NCBI GenBank assembly: GCA_965153355.1
Contig: OZ231128.1
Location: 43,710,001-43,774,000 of the forward strand
DNA length: 64,000 bases
DNA from: Flaccisagitta enflata
Lineage: Eukaryota > Chaetognatha > Sagittoidea > Aphragmophora
Reading direction: 5' to 3'
The position numbers and the translations under genes are program-made. Below, piece after piece: positions 57,398 to 64,000 of the stretch. Below the pieces are notes generated by a model that had not been told where the DNA came from, did no database searches, and saw nothing but the letters and a program-made list of their open reading frames with translations. How positions within the stretch are numbered: position 1 is the stretch's first letter; each line of letters opens with the position of its first letter.

Positions 57398-58909
57398 TCA
57401 TATTTGTAATGAAATGGTCAAAACAAAGATACATTGTACAGCAAATCCACAACAAACACAGCAAACACAGCAATGAATCTTGTCAAACAAAGTCTCTCCA
57501 GGTAGCAATACTTCATTCACTAATTGTGTGCATGGTAGATCAGCAGATTTGCAACTGCACCTTTTTATACTACAATCTTTTTTGCAACCACATTTTACAA
57601 GATCGCGGAAGCTTAGTGCAACTTCAGCAATAGTTATCCAAACTGGCTGCCCCTGATTTTCCTTCTTTTGCCAACCAAACAAAGAGGCAGAGGGTAATGA
57701 ACCATGATCATCAAAAGATGTTACCCAAATTCCAGTTTGATACACACTTCTTTTTATATGCTGGATAAGTGCATTTTTTGTTGGTGGAAGATTCTCCATG
57801 CTTGGATTTTTTTTGAAAAAAATCTCTTTTCTAGCATCATTAACTTTAAGCAAAGGTGATGACTTTATGTACATATATATAACAAACCTTTCAAGTGTTT
57901 CTACCTCTTTTGAATCATCCTCAATAGACAGAAATGGTTCAACTGCCAGATTCGCAAATGTTTCTGTTGCTTCATCAAATGCCTTCCAAGTATTCCAGGC
58001 TGTTTTTTTTTGCCCTTGTTGCGGAATGCAGATGTGGTATCTGAACCAGTGAATGTGTGAAAAAAAAGAAAAGCTTTAGCTCTAGACTCACCTAGCTGGT
58101 TGTACATAGTTCTGATACTAATGTACTGCATGTATTTTCCTGCTCCATATTCAACCCACACATCATCAACTTGAGCTGCTATTTTAAGGAAAAGTCCAAC
58201 AAGAATGACAATGACGTCTGAGTCAACTGTTTTATGCAAATTTTTGCATGTTATTTTCAATCATGTGCTTGAGGTCGAACATCATACTTGTATCAGCTTC
58301 TTCATGGTAGCAATGTGGCATGGAGACATCCTGATTAGATCGGATTTCAATACCATTGGTTATGATCACTGATTTTTCCTCAGGAAAGGTGTGACAGCGG
58401 ACTGCACTTGTGAGGAAAGAAAATAGTTCCTCTTTATTGGTGTCATCTTTCAGGAAATCTTGCCAATTACTTGGCAGTTTTGTTGAGGCAGCCACTTTTC
58501 GACAAATTCCTTTTAATTTTCCTCATACTCTGGTGTCAGTCCTCAGACTGTCTTTCTTGTAAAGGTCCCAAACAATATCCAATCTCTGCACAGGACCTAA
58601 ACATCTGGTCACTTATGGAATGAAGACTGTTTCTGAATACTCAGCAAATGTGGTAGCTGTTCCTGCCTTCAACATATGCACAATTGCTGCCCCATCAATA
58701 ATTTTACCTTGAAAGGCGTTGGGAATGCTCTCAAGCTCATCATGGCTTATGAGTTCAACAATCTCAGATTTCTTTGCTGGAAGGTGTAGCTTCCCAAAGT
58801 CCGATAGTGATGTTGCGTATGATTGTTTTTCACTAGCAAAAAAGTCAACTAAGTCTCCAGGTCTGCTTTGCAGTGCAAATAGCATCTTACCCATAATTCT
58901 GTCTTTCAC
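57398..58909 (-). pseudogene. Decayed gene of an uncharacterised HEEADT/GSDT family, FEN1/XPG/XRN-like nuclease motifs
   Basis: Minus-strand frames join into one protein: ALQSRPGDLVDFF (58909 on), WDLYKKDSLRT, LPSNWQDFLKDDTNKEELF, the motif CYHEEADTSMM (58310), TVDSDVIVILV (58220), VWVEYGAGKYMQYISI, FFHTFTGSDTTSAFRNKGKK (58030), WNTWKAFDEA, and a C-terminal cysteine cluster VKCGCKKDCSIKRCSC. I recognise the set from uncharacterised proteins recurrent in invertebrate genomes. The acidic order E-E-A-D, D-x-D, G-S-D followed by GKGKK parallels FEN1/XPG/XRN nucleases; that is inference. Breaks: stops at 58613-58615 and 58523-58525, a frameshift near 58235-58255, and one extra A in the A9 run at 58003-58011. 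The N-terminal part is absent; a (TC)n tract and inverted arm lie upstream. Confidence 0.75.

Positions 58910-58913
<4 letters not shown>

Positions 58914-58960
<47 letters not shown>
58914..58960. repeat. (TC)n microsatellite at the 5' edge of the nuclease-like pseudogene
   Basis: About 22 units, separating the gene remnant from the right inverted arm. Confidence 0.95.
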
Positions 58961-58962
<2 letters not shown>

Positions 58963-58963
<1 letters not shown>

Positions 58964-59448
58964 CAGTCACATGAAGGCGACTCTACATCCCGTTTTGTCA
59001 GTCAGTTGGCCTGTCCGTTGGTCCATCCATTGGTCCATCCATCTGGCACAAAAAAAAAAAGTTTTTTTTAAAAAAAGTTGTTTCCAGGGCTTTGTATCTT
59101 GGCAAATTAGATCATTTCCAGTTGATTTGACCCCCCTTTCAGAGAACATTTTTTTCGAAATAATTTTTGGATAGATTTGGGGGAACCCGACCCAAAAATT
59201 TCTAAGTTTTTGAAAAAAAAAATTTTGTCTACAGGACCTTGGATCTAGGCAAATAAGGTAATTTCCTATTGTTTTGACCCCCCTTTTGAAGATACTTTTT
59301 TGAAAATTTTTTCTCAACGGGCTTTTTTGGGGGCCCCTAGGGACCCCCGAAGGGCCCGTATATGAGGGCACCCCTTCTGAATCTTTCATATACATCATGA
59401 GGATTATGTAAAAAAAAATTCACGCTTTGGTCCGGATTTGCAGTGATC
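58963..59448 (-). repeat. Right arm of the ~480-bp inverted pair
   Basis: Complement of 56329-56831. Starts CAGTCACATGAAGGCGACTC (hairpin-like end) and ends ATTTGCAGTGATCACTG. Confidence 0.9.
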
Positions 59449-59776
59449 ACTGTATATATCTTGCAGAGCTATCCCACTATGTAGCATTCATCCTCTAATG
59501 CATTAATTTTGATGAAAAAATGGAAACCAAATGCTAGTTCCAACCGAGGCAATCAACCCTCTACCCTTCATGTAGTGGCTAACCCACAGGCCACCATGAA
59601 AAAAGTTGAAAAATCCAATGATCTCATTTGCATATTGTGGTCAAATTCCGCGCAACTAGACCATCATATCTAATGATCAAACTGTTCCATTCTGGTCTAG
59701 TAACCTATAAACTGTAATAAAAATCCCCCATGGTGATATTAGATCCATTTTTACGCATTTCACTACGCCCTAATAT

Positions 59777-59856
59777 TGATGCTATGGAGAATTCTCAGTA
59801 GCATCAAAATGTACAGTTGTCATCGTTGACGCTACCGAGAATTCTCGGTAGCGTCA
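59777..59856. repeat. Two 30-bp palindromes spaced 50 bp apart
   Basis: 59827-59856 is a perfect palindrome: TGACGCTACCGAGAA is followed by its complement. 59777-59806 (TGATGCTATGGAGAA and TTCTCAGTAGCATCA) is a near-perfect one of related sequence. Both are centred on GAATTC. Confidence 0.9.
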
Positions 59857-61499
59857 GTCACTCGAAAAAAAGAGATGATGTAAGAAGTCGGAAAATGAAA
59901 GGAAGAAAGAGGAAACTAAGGACATGAAGAAATACAAAGAGAACGAAATCGTGAAACATCGAATTCAAAGGTTGGCGATGAAGGGGATGTGTATTGTGTA
60001 ATATAATATATGGCAGATAGGAGGATAGTTGTGATGGGTACGGATTAAACACCAGTGAGAGCTCCAAAGGCTCTCATCCTCAAGTACCATCTTGGCCAAA
60101 ATAAAAGTCCAAGTAAAACAGTATGGTTGTTTATTGCTGTTATTTTCTGTACAAAATTCAATTTTTTTATAGAAATGATTAGTTTAAGCCTTTTTGGTAC
60201 CAAATATCATTCGTAATCTTTTGGGTAGACATAGATGAAAGTTTTTTTAAGAATTTTGTACAACAAGTCTTTTGATTTTTTAAACAATTTTTGTCTTTAG
60301 CGCATTTAGATCAAGGTTTATTCATTTTGATTTAATATCCAAACGATTTGAACTAAAAAAATCTGCTTGGTGGCATTAAGCAGATTTTTTGAAGCTCTTT
60401 CCAATGGTCACCAATTTTTATATGATTGTATCATAATAAGCCAAGAAAAAGGGAAAATAAACAGGTCAAATTTTTTTCCTTCATTTTTTGCATATTTTCT
60501 GCTTTTTGTTTTGGTGACCGTTTTCACTCTTTTAGCTCTAAAATCTTAATGAATTGAGCTACTGAGCTCTGCTTGGCGCCATTTCGAAGATTTTTCCAAG
60601 CTCTTTCCAATGGTCACTGATTTTAATAGTTTTTTTTTTGTGTTGTTTCTTCACAAATTAGCCATATAGGTGGGACCTTTATTTTGAGCAATAATGTTGT
60701 CCAACTTTCATATAATTCAGTACCATGGTATAGAATGCCGGCGATCCCATCTGGTTGATTCTCGATTCTTGCCTCAAATGGTATGGTTTTTAACAACATT
60801 GCCTTTGATATCTAGATTATCCTTGGATAGCTACATCATCATTTGGTAATTTGTTTGTGACAAATAATGGGGATATGCTAACTACTATGGATCTTTTTAT
60901 TTTGGGTTGACATGGAATATTTGAGGGAATGGTCTCATTCAGTGGAAAGGATTTTGTTTTGAGGTTGTGGGTTGCATGAACCTTTTACAATGGGAAAATC
61001 AGATGGATGTGAGGGACTAAGCGCCCACAGTTCAGCACAATCATCTGGTACTCTTTCTTGTCAATGGCACTTGTAGCAAACAGGTTAAAATTATGGATTT
61101 TTTCTTTCTGGTTGGATTGTTGTCTTGAATTATTTCATGATAGTATTATGATAGACTTGGTCATTTTGACTACTAAGGATAGTTGTGATGGGTCCGGATT
61201 AAACACCAGTGAGAGCTCCAAAGGCTCTCATCCTCAAGTAAAGTAGGTTTGAGCAGTAATGTTGTCCAACTTTCATACATTGTATATGGATGGATACAAA
61301 CTGAGGGAGACAGCGTAAAGGTCGTTATCCTCATCACCATCAATGTAAACATTGAAGACAAAAACCACAAACATGACCATGATTGCAAGGCTCAGTGAAT
61401 AGGTACGGTTTGTGTTGTAGTTCAGGAGAGGAGCTTCAAATTCTGGGGTGGATTTGTCTATGCCTTGTGTACTTAGGATTCTATGTGTATTTAGGACTT
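59857..61499. other. No gene recognised; contains a 65-bp direct repeat pair
   Basis: 60024-60088 and 61176-61241 are near-identical (AGGATAGTTGTGATGGGT.. CAAAGGCTCTCATCCTCAAG), each with the hairpin GAGAGCTCCAAAGGCTCTC. GTTGTCCAACTTTCATA also recurs at 60715 and 61262. TTCCAATGGTCAC recurs at 60398 and 60605. No recognisable protein. Confidence 0.6.
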
Positions 61500-61700
61500 A
61501 TTCTATGACATCGTTATTGACATCTTTTGTTATTGTTGACATATTGACATTGTTATTGACATTGACATTGACATTGACATTAACATATTGTTATTTTGAC
61601 ATATTGTTATTGACATCTATGACATGACTTATTCTATGACATTCTATGACATATGACATTCTATGACATATGACATTCTATGACATTCTATGACTTCTAG
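61500..61700. repeat. Degenerate ACATTG and TTCTATGACATATGAC tandem repeats
   Basis: GACATTGACATTGACATTGA and CTATGACATATGACATTCTA runs with variable phase. Confidence 0.8.
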
Positions 61701-61951
61701 GACTTAGTGTACTTAGAATTCTATGAATCTCAAATCCATGCTCTCGTCGTGTTCTGGCAGAACTTATAGCCCTAGATCTATATATAATCCCTTTTTTTCC
61801 ACGATCAGGCCAAGGGGAATGCCAAACCCCCTGAATGAAAACATAGGACCCGTGGCCCGTGGGGTCCGAACATCGCACATAAAAGTTTTACCTCAACCAC
61901 ACAACTGGTGCCTATTTAATGAGCTTGACTTTTATACAAAGACAACAACCT

Positions 61952-61967
61952 CAACCTCAACAACCTC

Positions 61968-62022
<55 letters not shown>
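61952..62022. repeat. (CAA)n microsatellite
   Basis: About 20 units preceded by CAACCTCAACAACCTCAA. Confidence 0.95.
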
Positions 62023-62194
62023 GACTTAATGCCAACCTGGGGGGCAGGGGCATTAGCCGGAATGAGCCTACCCTTTGCCCCTGACCTTTAATATTACCAT
62101 ATCATTATTTTTAGTACTATGGTTGACTATCGCTTCCATTTCTCTTTCCCTTCTCGGTCTTGGTAGTTAATTAACTTCATTCTCCTATGTATTT

Positions 62195-62935
62195 ATGGAG
62201 GAATTGGAATGCCCCTGCCCTTTGACTCTGTCTCCTGCCTGTTCCGATCCTGCCTATGCCGACTCTGTCCAGTACAATCTCTGTCTCCTTCCGTTACCGA
62301 TTCTGCCGTTGCCGACTCTGTCTATTCCCTTACATCTGTCACCTGCCTGTGCCGATCCTGCTGATTACAACTTTTTTTTCTTTCCTTCTCTCTGTCTCCT
62401 GCCTCTGCCGATTCTGCCGATGCCGACTCTGTCTAATCCCATGTTTCTGTCTCCTGCCTCTGCCGATTTTGCCGATGCCGACTGTGTCTATTCTCTTATC
62501 TCTGTCTCCAGCCTCTGCCGATTCTGCCGATGCTGACTATGTATATTCTTTTATCTCTGTCTCCAGCCTCTGCCGATTCTGCCGATGCCGACTGTGTCTT
62601 ATTCATTATCTCTGTCTCCTACCTGCCGATTCTGTCAATGCTGACTGTGTCTCTTCTCTCATCTCTGTCTCCAGCCTCTGCCGATTCTGCCGATGCCAAC
62701 TGTGTCTATTTCATTATCTCTGTCTCCTTCCTCTGCCGATTTTGCCGATGCCGACTGTGTCTATTCTCTTATCTCTGTCTCCTGCCTCTGCCGATTCTGT
62801 TAATGCCGACTCCGTCCATGTTATCCTCTCTATCTCTTGCTTCTGCCGATGCTGCCGATGCCGACTCTGTCCATTCCTTAACCTCTGAGGCTCTGCCGAC
62901 TCTGCCGACTTGCCGACTCTTCTTCCAATAAAAAA
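62195..62935. repeat. ~55-bp minisatellite, about 12 units
   Basis: Each unit carries TCTGTCTCCTGCCTCTGCCG, ATTCTGCCGATGCCGACTGT and GTCTATTCTCTTATC. The period is not a multiple of three and several units have indels; the 113-210-codon open frames are translations of it. Confidence 0.9.
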
Positions 62936-63059
62936 TAAAGTAAATTACAAACATGTATTTGTTTTTTAAAAAAGGCAAAATATTCAAAAGATTTCCCCCT
63001 AAAAAAGTTCTTGAAACAAAAAGGACCCTTGGTGAATGAATAAATGTCTGTGATGACCA

Positions 63060-63440
63060 TATGGTTGAAGAAGTTAATCATATTGAGTTGGAATGAAACT
63101 TGGTAGGGAGAAAGAATGAGACATGAGGAAGCCGTGTACCTAATTTCAACTGTCTCAGTTTACTCATTTGTCCGTTCGGGCGTTATGAAAAGGACCATTT
63201 TCCTTTTTTCACTCACATGCATGCGATCTAAAGTGCCCATCATGTCCGTCCGTCGGGTTGAAATGATTATTCTCATTGGATTGGAATGAAACTTGGCATA
63301 ACATAACAAAAGAGTGTGACACAAGGAAGCTGTAATTGAACTGTATTTCAACTCTCTCTTTTCCTTTTTGTCTGGACCATCTTTATGAAATGAAAGAATA
63401 CAGTTGAACCCCGCAATAATGGGTATCAAGGGACAAATTC
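63060..63440. repeat. Two diverged direct repeats, ~190 bp period
   Basis: TTGGAATGAAACTTGG, GACA..GAGGAAGC/GACACAAGGAAGC and TTTCAACT recur in the same order at about 63088 and 63279. A family A-like CACTCACATGCATGCGATCT and GTCCGTCCGTCGG lies between. Confidence 0.6.
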
Positions 63441-63444
63441 GTGA

Positions 63445-63940
63445 GGGCGTTTTTGAGCATTTTAGCTCATTTAGCTCACTTAGCTCAATCTATTTTTTCT
63501 GATTTCAAATACGATAAATGAATAAACGTTTTCATGCTTGTTTAAGCCAGCAAATAAAAAAAAAACAGTGAGCAGAGCTGCTCACCTGTGAGGTGTTTTT
63601 AAGTATTCTAGCTCATTTAGCTCATTTAGCTTGCCCTTTTTCTCTGATTTAAAATAGGATAAATAAATGAATGTTTTGATTTAAGCATGCAAATACAAGA
63701 AAGCATATCAGTGAGGAAAGCTGGTTGTCTGGTTGAATCATTTTGAATACTTTAGCTCATCTAGCTCATTTGGCCCAGTTCTACTTTTCTCTGATTTTCA
63801 GTGCAATAAATACATACAATTGCTTTTGATTTGATCTAACAAAAAAATAAAAAATTCGGTGACTGAAGACAAAAGCATGGTGAAAAGTGACCAATGCTTA
63901 CGACTTTTTTCCTCACGGCGACAGCCGCCATTACTGGTAT
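63445..63940 (-). repeat. Dispersed repeat with tandem GAGCTAAATGAGCTA units, copy 2
   Basis: Inverted relative to 12059-12620 and similar throughout: TTTTAGCTCATTTAGCTC units, GAGCAGAGCTGCTCA, GCATGCAAATACAAGAAAGC and the end CTCACGGCGACAGCCGCC then ATTACTGGTA. Confidence 0.75.
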
Positions 63941-64000
63941 GTGGATTTCCATTATTGCAATTATGGTATTAAAAGGAAATGACATGAAGGAACCACAAAT

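Larger units (their letters stand above)
52930..59772. mobile_element. 6.84-kb transposon candidate with TAG..CTA terminal inverted repeats and 8-bp target duplication
   Basis: Left terminus TAGGGCGTAGT (52930-52940) and right terminus ACTACGCCCTA (59762-59772) are perfect complements, and ATATTGAT directly repeats outside (52922-52929, 59773-59780). The arms stay related inward for about 165 bp: CATGGGGGATTTTTAT, GGTCTAGTTGCGCGGAATT and GACCACAATATGCAAATGAG occur in both in matching order. The interior holds family D fragments (53460-53640, 55179-55850), an inverted pair of about 480 bp (56329-56831, 58963-59448), and a broken minus-strand gene (57398-58909). An 8-bp duplication fits hAT, P or Mutator-like groups; no transposase of those types is visible. 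Confidence 0.75.

Noticed and set aside
56380-59398. Two nearly identical 137- and 143-residue proteins (MMYMKDSEGVPS..) as a conserved gene pair
   Set aside because: They lie in the two arms of an inverted repeat; identity reflects DNA duplication. No family motif, and the frames run into poly-T and family A-like ends.
62195-62931. 113-210-residue Pro/Leu/Ala-rich frames (LPLPILPMPT, SPASADSADAD)
   Set aside because: Translations of the ~55-bp minisatellite in three frames.

Overview
The window is nuclear DNA of a multicellular animal. It carries a four-exon, secreted, trypsin-type serine protease gene with canonical GT/AG introns, an immunoglobulin-domain exon with good splice sites, a 5'-truncated non-LTR retrotransposon, and very many microsatellites and inverted-repeat elements. 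An invertebrate is likely: the protease layout, the CR1/L2-like LINE and the relic of an uncharacterised protein family that I recall as common in cnidarian, mollusc and arthropod genomes all point that way. The phylum cannot be fixed from the sequence alone. Almost all long open frames here are microsatellite or minisatellite translations and are not genes.

Layout. 1-12 kb: intergenic sequence with dispersed repeats, including two nested insertions (4486-5934 and 7092-7770). 12.0-15.4 kb: a dispersed repeat followed by a minus-strand LINE remnant. 15.6-17.3 kb: a TA-target inverted-repeat element with a second one nested in it. 17.5-19.8 kb: a cluster of short hairpin-ended elements (called family A here). 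19836-20032: the Ig exon (+). 20-31 kb: microsatellites, two minisatellite-carrying inverted-repeat elements (family D), tandem repeats and a 620-bp palindrome. 31.1-39.4 kb: a 71-bp satellite array split in two by a 3970-bp insertion (34741-38710). 39.4-45 kb: intergenic with short elements. 45.2-49.05 kb: the serine protease gene (-), whose introns hold three different repeat elements. 49.2-52.1 kb: more family A copies. 52930-59772: a 6.8-kb transposon candidate with an 8-bp target duplication, carrying a decayed gene (-) whose motifs fit a FEN1/XPG/XRN-type nuclease. 59.8-64 kb: palindromes, minisatellites and an inverted copy of the repeat seen at 12 kb.

How the parts relate. Only the protease gene looks functional and complete; the Ig exon belongs to a gene whose other exons I did not find. 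The rest is mobile-element sediment. Because several families occur here in both intact and interrupted form, insertion order can be read inside the window. The most interesting candidate is the 52930-59772 element: an apparently undescribed combination of 8-bp target duplication, TAG..CTA termini and a FEN-like nuclease reading frame. Family names A to E are local labels for this report.
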